Assembly (NCBI GenBank): GCA_021808185.1
Contig: JAKBCB010000066.1
Coordinates: 1 to 12,047, forward strand
Length of the DNA: 12,047 nucleotides
Source of the DNA: Pseudomonadota bacterium
GTDB lineage: Bacteria; Pseudomonadota; Alphaproteobacteria; Acetobacterales; Acetobacteraceae
Direction of reading: 5' to 3'
This document shows, in pieces, positions 6,177-12,047 of the stretch. The notes under the pieces are model-generated. The model worked only from the letters and a program-made list of their open reading frames with translations, ran no database searches and was not told the DNA's origin. The position numbers and the translations under genes are program-made. Numbering within the stretch: position 1 is the first letter of the stretch; each line of letters opens with the position of its first letter.

Positions 6177-7838
6177 ATGTTCAACGGCGCGCTGCCGGCG
6201 GGCGGGGTGGAACTGGCGCATCTGCCGCTGGTGCTGGCGCGCGCGCTGTGGCTGGCCGCCTTGCTGTCCACCACCGGGGCGCTGTTGTTCCGCGCGGCGG
6301 CGGCCCCGAGCGAGGCCGCGCGGGTGCCTTCGGTGCGCGCCGGTCTCTCGCGCCTGATCGTGCGCGGTCTGGCGGCGGCCGCGGCCGCCTGGGTCGCCTG
6401 GGTGCTGCTGCAATCCGCCGCCATCGTAGGGGCGGACGGGCTGGCGGAGGCGCTGGCCGGGGTCGGCACGGTGTTTGCGCGCGCCGCGTTCGGCCACCGC
6501 GCCGTGGCACAGGCAGTACTGTTGCTCGCGGCCTGGGCGGCGCTGGGCCTCGGCGACGGCCGGGGCCGTTTCGTCCCGGCCGGCCTCGCGCTCGCGGCGA
6601 CGGCGGTGCAGGCGGGGCACTCGCATGCCTGGGCGATGCAGGGCGGGCCGGGCCTGCTGACCGGGGCGGTGCTGCTGCATCTCTGCGCCGCCGCCGCGTG
6701 GCTCGGCGGGCTGCTGCCGCTGGCGCTGGTGGTGCGCCACGCCCCGCTTGCCGCCGCGACGGCGACGCTGCGGCGATTCTCCCGCGTGGCGACCGCCCTG
6801 GTGCTGCTGCTGGCGGCGACCGCCCTGGTGCAGGCCGTCGCCCTGCTCGGCGGACTGGGCGGGCTGTTCGGCACCTCCTATGGCTGGGTGGCGCTGCTCA
6901 AGGCGCTGCTGTTCGCGGTGTTGCTGGGCATCGCGTGGCGCAACCGCATGCGGCTGATGCCGGCGCTGGCGGCGCGCGGCGGGCGGGCCGCCCTGCTGCG
7001 CAGCATCGCGCTCGAGACCGCCATCGGCCTGCTGGTGCTGGGCGCCGCCGCCCTGCTCAGCACGCTGCCGCCGGGGATGCACACGCCGCCGGTGTGGCCT
7101 TTCGCGTATCGCCCGCGGCTGCCGCTGCGGCTGTCCGGGATTGCTGACGTGACCGCGCTGGCGCTCGCACTGGCGCTGCTCGGCTGGGCAGCGGTTGGGC
7201 GGCGCTGGCGGCTGCCCGCGCTCGCGCTTGCCGCGCTGCTGGCGGGCGGGGCGGTGCCGCGTCTCGGTGGCCTGCTGGTGCCGGCCACCCCCACCAGCTT
7301 TTTTCGTTCCGAAACCGGCTTCACCGCCGCCGCCATCATGGATGGTGCCAGGCTATTCGCCGCACGCTGCGCCGCCTGCCACGGCGCCGCCCCGCTCTTG
7401 CCCGCGCGCCTCGCCGCGACCGAGGACGGCGACCTGTTCTGGGTGCTCTCCAGCGGCACCGCCGGCATGCCCGGCTTCGCCGCGACGCTGGACGAGGATG
7501 CGCGCTGGCACCTGATCGACTTCCTGCGCGCCCGCGCCACCGCCGGGGCGCTGCCGGTGCGCGCGCCGGACATCGACCTTGTCTGCGCCGACGGCGCGAT
7601 CCAGGCGCTGAGCGACGCGCGCGGCCATGACCTGCGCCTGTCGTTGCGCGCGGCCCCGCCGCCGCCCGGCGGCTGCCGAGCCGCCGACCCCGACGCGATC
7701 CCCGCCTACGCGCTGGCGAGCGGCCTCTCGCCCGCGCGCCTGTCCGTAGCGGACCTGCTGATCGACGCGGCCGGCCGGCTGCGCGCGGTCGTCCGGCCCG
7801 CCCCCGAAACCTCAATCGCAACGGAAACCCCGCGATGA
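6177..7838 (+). CDS. copD: CopD-family copper membrane protein fused to a c-type cytochrome domain
   Basis: The product is 553 aa, nearly twice a plain CopD. The first ~370 residues have about nine or ten hydrophobic segments and include the CopD domain (about 195-300) and conserved histidines such as AGHSHAW (146-152) and His168. After a periplasmic linker FFRSETGFTAAAIMDG (375-390) comes a cytochrome c domain: heme motif C398-A-A-C401-H402 and probable axial Met431 in GTAGMPGFA. Residues about 463-545 resemble fragments of a thioredoxin/peroxiredoxin fold (IDLVCADGAIQALSDARG, then LLIDAAGRLRAVV) but lack CxxC; Cys470 and Cys500 remain. The start ATG is 2 nt after copC and the stop overlaps the next start by ATGA. 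Its probable role is copper movement across the inner membrane with an added redox function; the latter is inference. Confidence 0.9.
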   Translation: MFNGALPAGGVELAHLPLVLARALWLAALLSTTGALLFRAAAAPSEAARVPSVRAGLSRLIVRGLAAAAAAWVAWVLLQSAAIVGADGLAEALAGVGTVFARAAFGHRAVAQAVLLLAAWAALGLGDGRGRFVPAGLALAATAVQAGHSHAWAMQGGPGLLTGAVLLHLCAAAAWLGGLLPLALVVRHAPLAAATATLRRFSRVATALVLLLAATALVQAVALLGGLGGLFGTSYGWVALLKALLFAVLLGIAWRNRMRLMPALAARGGRAALLRSIALETAIGLLVLGAAALLSTLPPGMHTPPVWPFAYRPRLPLRLSGIADVTALALALALLGWAAVGRRWRLPALALAALLAGGAVPRLGGLLVPATPTSFFRSETGFTAAAIMDGARLFAARCAACHGAAPLLPARLAATEDGDLFWVLSSGTAGMPGFAATLDEDARWHLIDFLRARATAGALPVRAPDIDLVCADGAIQALSDARGHDLRLSLRAAPPPPGGCRAADPDAIPAYALASGLSPARLSVADLLIDAAGRLRAVVRPAPETSIATETPR

Positions 7839-8308
7839 TCGGAAAACGCCTGCTCCTGGCCGCCCTGCTCGCCGCCCCGCTCATCGTGCCCGCCTGGGCG
7901 CAGGACGCGACGGTGGCCGTCGAACAGCCTTGGGCGCGCGCGACCCCTGGCGCCGGCACCACCGGGTCCGTCTATCTCACCCTGACCGCCCAGGGCGCCC
8001 CCGACCGGCTGATCGGCGTGGCCACGCCCGCTGCCGCCATGGCGATGGTGCACGAGAGCTACGTCGATGGCGGCGTGAGCCGGATGCGCATGCTCGACGG
8101 CGTGGCGCTGGAGCCGGGCAAGCCGGTCACGTTCCACCCGGGCGCCATGCACATCATGCTGGAGGGGCTGAAGGCGCCGCTGAAGACCGGCGCCAGCGTC
8201 CCGCTGACGCTGACCTTCGCCCACGCGGCACCAATGACGGTCAGCGTCCCCGTGCTGAAGCCCGGCGCGGCCGGCCCGGATGCGATGCCGGGCATGAAGA
8301 TGCCATAG
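7835..8308 (+). CDS. Periplasmic copper chaperone PCu(A)C
   Basis: This 157-aa protein has a signal peptide (1-22, ending AWA). It has the full family motif H-x10-M-x21-H-x-M with His73, Met84, His106 and Met108 at exactly the required spacings; these bind Cu(I). The core phrases EQPWARATPGAGTTGSVYLT and FHPGAMHIML are also standard. A Met-rich tail (MPGMKMP, 151-157) may add copper binding. The family delivers Cu(I) to the CuA/CuB centres of cytochrome oxidase, often with Sco. The start overlaps the copD stop by 4 nt (ATGA), so it is translationally coupled to copD. The stop lies only 3 nt from the convergent hydratase gene, leaving no room for an ordinary terminator between them. Confidence 0.93.
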   Translation: MIGKRLLLAALLAAPLIVPAWAQDATVAVEQPWARATPGAGTTGSVYLTLTAQGAPDRLIGVATPAAAMAMVHESYVDGGVSRMRMLDGVALEPGKPVTFHPGAMHIMLEGLKAPLKTGASVPLTLTFAHAAPMTVSVPVLKPGAAGPDAMPGMKMP

Positions 8309-8311
8309 CCC

Positions 8312-9085
8312 TCAGCGCGGCTTGCGCGCCAGGAACGCCTCCATGCGCGCAAGCGTGGCCGGCGAGCCGGCGAGGCGGGCGATCGAGTCCGCCTCGGCGC
8401 GCAACTGCACCGCCAGCGCCTCGTCCTCGCCGCGCCGGAACAGCGCCTTGAGCCCCGCGAGCGCGCCCTCCGGCTGCGCCAGCAACTCGCCGACCAACGT
8501 TTCCACCGCGGCCTCCAGCGCGTCCGGCGCCACCACGCGTGAGACGATGCCGAGCGACAGTGCCTCGGCCGCCGACAGCATCCGGTTGGTCGCCATCAGG
8601 TCGAAGGCGACGCGCCGGCCGACGATGTGCGGCAGGAAATACGTCCCCCCGCCATCCGGCGTCAGGCCCGAGCCGGTATAGGCGGAGACGAAGCGCGCCG
8701 TCTCGCTTGCCACCACCAGATCGGCGCCGCACACGAGGCTGAATCCGGCACCCGCCGCCGTGCCGCCGACGGCCGCGATCACCGGGGCCGCGGCGCGGCG
8801 CAGTGCGAGGATGCCGGTATGGAACGTGGTGGCGGTGGCGCGAATGTGCTCGCCGATGCTGTCGCGCTGCGCGAGGAAGCTGCGCAGATCCCCGCCGACC
8901 GAGAAATACTCGCCCTCGGCCGACATCACGATGGCGCGCAGCCCCTGCTCGGCCTCGCACCGCCCGGCGACGGCGGCGAGTTCCCGGACGAAGGTCGTGT
9001 CAACCGCGTTGCGGTTGGCCGGGTTGGCCAGCACGATGCGCGCCACCTCGCCGTCGATGGAAAACCGGATGCGTTCGCCGACCAT
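8312..9085 (-). CDS. Enoyl-CoA hydratase/isomerase family protein (PaaG-like crotonase)
   Basis: This is a crotonase of 257 aa, normal family length. The ATG at 9085 has AGGGAG (plus-strand 9091-9096) 5 nt upstream; longer forms are rejected because their extra residues are low-complexity. The oxyanion hole is visible in FSVGGDLRSF (61-70) and GTAAGAGFSLVCGAD (108-122). In GLTPDGGGTYFLPHIVG (140-156) Asp144 stands where many hydratases carry a different residue. PaaG-type isomerases use Asp here, so an isomerase or 1,2-epoxyphenylacetyl-CoA isomerase-like activity is more likely than a simple two-Glu hydratase. The exact acyl-CoA substrate cannot be read from sequence. It is a single-gene unit with its own promoter, convergent with the copper operon and divergent from the small lipoprotein gene. 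Confidence 0.9.
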   Translation of the reverse strand: MVGERIRFSIDGEVARIVLANPANRNAVDTTFVRELAAVAGRCEAEQGLRAIVMSAEGEYFSVGGDLRSFLAQRDSIGEHIRATATTFHTGILALRRAAAPVIAAVGGTAAGAGFSLVCGADLVVASETARFVSAYTGSGLTPDGGGTYFLPHIVGRRVAFDLMATNRMLSAAEALSLGIVSRVVAPDALEAAVETLVGELLAQPEGALAGLKALFRRGEDEALAVQLRAEADSIARLAGSPATLARMEAFLARKPR

Positions 9086-9111
9086 GAGGGCTCCCTGAAG
9101 CTGACCAAGCC

Positions 9112-9139
9112 AGCCTAACGTAGGGCGCGCGGTGGGCAA
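9112..9139 (-). promoter_or_regulatory. Candidate sigma70 promoter of the crotonase gene
   Basis: On the minus strand TTGCCC (plus 9134-9139) and TAGGCT (plus 9112-9117) are spaced by 16 nt. Transcription would start near 9105, giving a leader of about 20 nt that contains the AGGGAG ribosome site. The same TAGGCT hexamer precedes the MmgE/PrpD gene, which suggests a house style of -10 elements in this genome. Confidence 0.45.
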
Positions 9140-9226
9140 ACCGCCCGCCCCTCGCGGGAGCGTGATCCGGCCCGCCATCCCGCCGCCACATCGCGCCCCC
9201 AGATCTCGGCGCGAGCGACCGCCCCG

Positions 9227-9251
9227 CCGCGCGGGTGGCGCAACCGCGCGG
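9227..9251 (+). promoter_or_regulatory. Hairpin overlapping the ribosome site of the 40-aa lipoprotein gene
   Basis: CCGCGCGG occurs at 9227-9234 and again at 9244-9251; being self-complementary words they pair across a 9-nt loop, and a neighbouring T-A pair may lengthen the stem. The right arm runs into GGGGA (9250-9254), the only ribosome site for the ATG at 9261. Folding would partly hide this site. Such words are not rare in GC-rich DNA, so regulation is only a possibility. Confidence 0.35.
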
Positions 9252-9260
9252 GGAATGCAC

Positions 9261-9383
9261 ATGGGTCTGAATCTTCGTCGCCTTCTGGCTGGTGTCGGCC
9301 TCGTGCTGATGGCGGCCAGCCTGTCCGGCTGCATCGTCGTTGACCGCGACGGCTGCGGCGGCTGGTGGCACCATTGCCGCTGA
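9261..9383 (+). CDS. Small lipoprotein, 40 aa, Trp/His/Cys-rich mature peptide
   Basis: The start at 9261 is preferred because GGGGA (9250-9254) lies 6 nt upstream; the ATG at 9255 directly abuts that site. The product begins MGLNLRRLL, has a hydrophobic core and the lipobox L21-S-G-C24, so Cys24 would be lipidated and residues 1-23 removed. The mature peptide is only 17 residues, CIVVDRDGCGGWWHHCR, with three cysteines, two tryptophans and two histidines. Tiny lipoproteins with a CIVVDRDG-like start and an aromatic/His tail are seen in related alphaproteobacteria; I know no established function. The CxxxxxxC and WWHHC cluster could bind a metal or form a disulfide in the periplasm. It is monocistronic, divergent from the crotonase gene. 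Confidence 0.7.
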   Translation: MGLNLRRLLAGVGLVLMAASLSGCIVVDRDGCGGWWHHCR

Positions 9384-9403
9384 GCCCGCCGCGATAAGGC
9401 GGA

Positions 9404-9432
9404 TTCCGCCCGCCGCCGCGAGGCCCTAGGCT
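9404..9432 (+). promoter_or_regulatory. Candidate promoter of the MmgE/PrpD gene
   Basis: TTCCGC (9404-9409) and TAGGCT (9427-9432) are separated by 17 nt, 35 nt before the ATG at 9467. The -10 hexamer is identical to that proposed for the crotonase gene. A transcript from about 9439 would carry AGGGA (9454-9458) as ribosome site. The -35 match is weak. Confidence 0.35.
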
Positions 9433-9466
9433 GCGCGCTACCGCACCGGGGGCAGGGAACCACGCC

Positions 9467-10846
9467 ATGGGCATCACGACGGATCTCGCCGGCTTCGTGG
9501 CCGGGCTTCGCCATGCCGATCTGCCGCCGGACGTGGCGCGGCGGGCGCATCTGCTGCTGCTCGACCTGCTCGGCAACGCCGTGCGCGCGCGCCACGACGC
9601 GGACAGCACGCCGCCGCTGCTGGAGGCGGCACGCGCGCTCGGCCTTGCCGGCGGCGCGTGCCGGGTGCTGGGCGATCCCGCGCGCTACACCCCGGCCGGC
9701 GCCGCGCTGCTGAACGGCACGCTCGGCCACTCGCTCGATTTCGACGACACCCACGCCGCCGCCGTGCTGCACCCTGGCGCCCCGGTGATCGCGGCCGCGC
9801 TCGCCGCCGCCGAGATGGCGGGCGCGAGCGGGGCCGACACGCTCGCCGGCATCGTCGCCGGCTACGAGACCGGCTGCCGCATCGCCCTCGCGCTGCCCGC
9901 CGGGGCGCATTACGACCGGGGCTTTCACCCCAGCGCCACCTGCGGCGCGTTCGGCGCCGCCGCCGCCGCCGCGCGCGTGTTCGGGCTGGACGCCGCCGGC
10001 GTCGCCTCGGCCCTCGGCATCGCGCTCAGCCAGAGCGCTGGCAGCCTGCAATTCCTGGCCAACGGCGCCTGGACCAAGCGGTTCCAGGTCGGCTGGGCCG
10101 GTTTTGCCGGCCTTACCGCCGCGACGCTCGCGCGCGCCGGCTTCAAGGGCGCGGCCGAGGCGCTGGAAGGCCGGCATGGGTTCCTGCGCGCCTATGCGCC
10201 CGCGCCCCGGCCCGAGCGGGTGACACAGGATCTCGGCCGCGCGTGGGAGCTGATGCAGACGGGCATAAAGCCCTATCCGTCCTGCCGCTGGGCGCATGCC
10301 GGTATCGACGCGGCGCTGGCGCTGCGCGCGGACCACGCCCTGCGCCCGGAGGAGATCGAGAACGTCACGCTCGGCGTCTCGCGCGCCGCCATGCTGCTGG
10401 TGGGCGAGCCGGCCGACAAGAAGGCCAACCCGGACAACGTCGTCGATGCGCAATTCAGCGGCCCGTTCGTGCTGGCCGCCGCGCTCGTGGACGGCGCGAT
10501 GGGCTGGGACAGTTACGCCAAGCTGCGCGACCCCGCGATCCGCGCCCTGCTGCCCCGCATCGCCTGCGAGCAGGACCCGGAGATCGAGGCCGAGTTCCCC
10601 GCCAACATGGCGGGCAAGCTGACCATCCGCGCGCGCGGCGAGACGTTCGCGCGCAAGGTGGTGGTGCCGAAGGGCGAGCCGGCGAATTTTCTCAGCGAGG
10701 CCGAACTACGGCAAAAATTCTCCGGCCTCGCGGCCCCCATCCTCGGCGCGGCGCGGGCCGGCGCGCTGGCGGACACAGCGCTGCGGCTGGAGCGGCTGGC
10801 CGATGTCGGAGACCTGCTCGACCTTGGCATCCCGCCCGCCGCGTGA
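9467..10846 (+). CDS. MmgE/PrpD family protein (2-methylcitrate dehydratase-like)
   Basis: The protein is 459 aa, cytosolic, and spans the whole MmgE/PrpD family length. AGGGA (9454-9458) is 8 nt before the ATG. The helical first domain contains the signature SLDFDDTH (89-96) and VLHPGAPVIAAALA (100-113). Further landmarks are FHPSATCGAFGA (153-164), WTKRFQVGWA (202-211) and KPYPSCRWAHAGID (268-281). His102, His154, Lys204 and Lys268 line up with active-site residues described for mammalian cis-aconitate decarboxylase, a member of the same superfamily. Members include 2-methylcitrate dehydratase (PrpD) and cis-aconitate decarboxylase, but no prpB, prpC or acn gene is nearby, so the substrate is open. 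It ends 15 nt from the convergent mbfA gene. Confidence 0.9.
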   Translation: MGITTDLAGFVAGLRHADLPPDVARRAHLLLLDLLGNAVRARHDADSTPPLLEAARALGLAGGACRVLGDPARYTPAGAALLNGTLGHSLDFDDTHAAAVLHPGAPVIAAALAAAEMAGASGADTLAGIVAGYETGCRIALALPAGAHYDRGFHPSATCGAFGAAAAAARVFGLDAAGVASALGIALSQSAGSLQFLANGAWTKRFQVGWAGFAGLTAATLARAGFKGAAEALEGRHGFLRAYAPAPRPERVTQDLGRAWELMQTGIKPYPSCRWAHAGIDAALALRADHALRPEEIENVTLGVSRAAMLLVGEPADKKANPDNVVDAQFSGPFVLAAALVDGAMGWDSYAKLRDPAIRALLPRIACEQDPEIEAEFPANMAGKLTIRARGETFARKVVVPKGEPANFLSEAELRQKFSGLAAPILGAARAGALADTALRLERLADVGDLLDLGIPPAA

Positions 10847-10861
10847 GCCCTGGCCGGGGCG

Positions 10862-11818
10862 TCAACTCGCCCCGATCAGGATTCCCGTGGCGAACACCAG
10901 CGCGCCGCCGAAGCCCACCTGCATCGCCGCCGACAGCGGCGGCGTGTCCATGTATTTCCAGCGAATCCAGCTGATGATCGCCAGTTCCACGATCACCACC
11001 GCGATGGCAACCACGGTCGCCGTCCAGAAATTCTGCAGCATGAACGGCAGCGTGTGGCCGATGCCGCCGAGCGTGGTCATCAGCCCGCATATGCCGCCCC
11101 GGATCCACGGCGCGCCGCGCCCGGTCAGGCTGCCGTTGTCGGACAGCGCCTCGGCAAAGCCCATGGAAATGCCGGCGCCGATGGACGCGGCCAGCCCCAC
11201 CACGAACGCATCCCAAGACTGGGCGGTGGCGAACGCGGCGGCGAACACCGGGGCGAGGGTGGAGACCGAGCCATCCATCAGCCCGGCCAGCCCTGGCTGG
11301 ATCACCCGCAGCACGAACATGCGCCGCTGCGTCTCGCGTTCCTCGGCCGCGATGTCGGTCGGCACGTTCTCCGCCACCAGCCGGTCGGCGGTCATTTCGT
11401 GCTGCGCTTCGATCTCGGCCAGATCGCCGAGCAGTTTGCGGATCGAGGCATCGGTGCTGCGCGCCGCCGCCAGCCGGTAGAAGCGCTGGGTTTCGGCCTC
11501 CATCAGCTGCGCCTGGCTGCGCGTCACCTCGATGCTGAGCGGGCGGATCTGCCAGATCGGCTTATGCTGGACGAAGCCGCGAATGTCCTGCCGGCGGATC
11601 AGCGGGATGTGCTCGCCGAATTTCTCCCGGTACAGGTCGAGCAGGCGGCGGCGATGCTCGCCCTCCTCGACCGCCATTTCGGAGAAGACCTTCGCGCTGG
11701 CGGGAAAGTCGGCGCGCAGCCCCTCGGCGAAGTCGGCGTAGATGCGGCCGTCTTCTTCCTCGTTGCCGATTGCCAGCGCCATGATTTCCTTCTCGCTCAA
11801 TTCGTCGAAGTTGCGCAT
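10862..11818 (-). CDS. mbfA: Membrane-bound ferritin / iron exporter MbfA (rubrerythrin-VIT1 fusion)
   Basis: The 318-aa protein has a soluble ferritin-like diiron domain (about 1-160) fused to a VIT1/CCC1 membrane domain (about 168-318). Candidate iron ligands are Glu20, E52-x2-H55, Glu107 and E137-x2-H140, the paired Glu/ExxH pattern of rubrerythrins. The membrane part opens with RVIQPGLAGLMDGSVSTLAP (171-190) and continues with GFAEALSDNGSLTGRG (220-235) and about four further hydrophobic helices. In Agrobacterium and Bradyrhizobium, MbfA exports iron and protects against iron overload and peroxide. The ATG at 11818 has AAGGGAG about 6 nt upstream. It is transcribed leftward from a good sigma70-like promoter and converges on the MmgE/PrpD gene. 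Confidence 0.93.
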   Translation of the reverse strand: MRNFDELSEKEIMALAIGNEEEDGRIYADFAEGLRADFPASAKVFSEMAVEEGEHRRRLLDLYREKFGEHIPLIRRQDIRGFVQHKPIWQIRPLSIEVTRSQAQLMEAETQRFYRLAAARSTDASIRKLLGDLAEIEAQHEMTADRLVAENVPTDIAAEERETQRRMFVLRVIQPGLAGLMDGSVSTLAPVFAAAFATAQSWDAFVVGLAASIGAGISMGFAEALSDNGSLTGRGAPWIRGGICGLMTTLGGIGHTLPFMLQNFWTATVVAIAVVIVELAIISWIRWKYMDTPPLSAAMQVGFGGALVFATGILIGAS

Positions 11819-11842
11819 CTGGCTCCCTTTCCGGCGTCTCTC

Positions 11843-11856
11843 GTGCTGCGCTGCAC
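11843..11856. promoter_or_regulatory. Near-palindrome over the mbfA transcription start (candidate operator)
   Basis: On the mbfA coding strand the sequence is GTGCAGCGCAGCAC, symmetrical at 12 of 14 positions. It overlaps the end of the proposed -10 box and the expected start point (about 11848), where a repressor would block transcription. It does not resemble the Irr iron control element known for mbfA in rhizobia. Confidence 0.35.
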
Positions 11857-11883
11857 TATGGTGGCGCGGCGGCGATCCTTCAA
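11855..11883 (-). promoter_or_regulatory. Sigma70-type promoter of mbfA
   Basis: On the minus strand TTGAAG (plus 11878-11883) and CATAGT (plus 11855-11860) are separated by exactly 17 nt; each hexamer matches the consensus at four of six positions. Transcription would begin about 30 nt before the ATG at 11818, and the leader contains AAGGGAG. This is the best conventional promoter in the window. Confidence 0.55.
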
Positions 11884-11930
11884 CGCTGGGCGAAACGATG
11901 CGAACGCTTCGCGATTACAGCGCCGCCGCC

Positions 11931-12047
11931 TCAGTCCGGCGCGAACGCCTCGGCCGCGATCCCCGGCTCGCGGCCGGCCACGATGTCGGCCAGCAGCCGC
12001 GCGCTGCCGGCGGCGAGCGTGAAGCCCAGGGCGCCCTGGCCCGCGTT
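11931..12047 (-). CDS. C-terminus of a DadA-like FAD-dependent D-amino-acid dehydrogenase/oxidase (partial)
   Basis: Entering from the right edge in frame, the last 38 residues read NAGQGALGFTLAAGSARLLA, then DIVAGREPGIAAEAFAPD and a TGA stop. The pattern N-x-G-x-G-x-LG-(W/F)-T-L-A-x-GS-x-RLLAD-(I/L) is the C-terminal FAD-binding signature of DadA and related glycine/D-amino-acid oxidases, where it is followed by a short tail of about this length. These are membrane-associated or soluble flavoenzymes that deaminate D-amino acids oxidatively. The rest of the gene lies outside the window, so substrate preference is unknown. It is upstream of and in the same direction as mbfA, with a 112-bp gap holding the mbfA promoter, so the two are probably separate units. 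Confidence 0.8.
   Translation of the reverse strand, partial: NAGQGALGFTLAAGSARLLADIVAGREPGIAAEAFAPD

Noticed and set aside
5331..7082. Long open frame antisense to the copper genes
   Set aside because: Composition dominated by Arg, Gln, Gly and His; no recognisable domain, and the sense frames have complete metal-binding motifs.
9392..9412. Small inverted repeat GGCGGA/TCCGCC after the lipoprotein gene as a terminator
   Set aside because: Six-bp arms around one base with no T-run; too weak to call.
9086..10453. Upstream extension of the crotonase frame, antisense to the lipoprotein and MmgE/PrpD genes
   Set aside because: The ATG at 9085 has a good ribosome site and starts at the normal family N-terminus; the extension is low-complexity and opposes two supported genes.
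11900..11912. Short inverted repeat GCGAA/TTCGC after the DadA-like gene as a terminator
   Set aside because: Only 5-bp arms with a 3-nt loop and no clear U-tract on the minus strand.
11819..11930. Irr iron control element upstream of mbfA
   Set aside because: No TTTAGAA/TTCTAAA-like dyad is present in this gap.

Overview
The window is a GC-rich (roughly 70% by eye) chromosomal segment of an alphaproteobacterium, most likely Rhodospirillales/Acetobacteraceae-like. The pointers are the glnK-amtB-ftsK order with a ubiH-like gene starting divergently beside it, a membrane-bound ferritin MbfA (rubrerythrin fused to a VIT1/CCC1 domain), and a DUF2946-copC-copD-PCu(A)C copper cluster. No transposase, integrase, tRNA, rRNA or CRISPR array is visible, and composition looks even throughout. 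It reads as ordinary core/accessory chromosome, not an island.

Region 1 (1-2126), nitrogen: the first codons of a leftward gene, probably a UbiH-type FAD hydroxylase, leave the left edge. A 225-bp divergent intergenic region holds a 10-bp-arm inverted repeat and a sigma54-like -24/-12 element in front of glnK. glnK (PII signal protein) and amtB (ammonium channel) form an operon ended by a strong stem-loop at 2101-2126. Region 2 (2160-5213): ftsK (DNA translocase) followed closely by a NIPSNAP-family protein.

Region 3 (5310-8308), copper: a DUF2946 Cys/His membrane protein, a 10-bp-arm hairpin, then copC, copD and a PCu(A)C chaperone packed with gaps of +2 and -4 nt. CopC has a Cu(II)-type site, PCu(A)C a perfect Cu(I) motif. 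The CopD between them carries a C-terminal c-type cytochrome domain plus a remnant that looks like a thioredoxin fold. This suggests, as inference only, a redox step that changes copper valence between the two carriers. It is the most interesting system here.

Region 4 (8312-12047): a leftward enoyl-CoA hydratase/isomerase (PaaG-like) convergent with the copper operon; a 40-aa lipoprotein gene with a possible ribosome-site hairpin; a MmgE/PrpD-family enzyme; leftward mbfA (ferritin-like iron exporter) with a good sigma70-type promoter overlapped by a near-palindrome; and the C-terminus of a DadA-like FAD amino-acid oxidoreductase entering from the right edge.

All real genes show standard proteobacterial start signals except the DUF2946 gene, which lacks a Shine-Dalgarno and may be leaderless. 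No intergenic stretch exceeds 300 bases. Functions are assigned from recognised family motifs only; no database search was possible.
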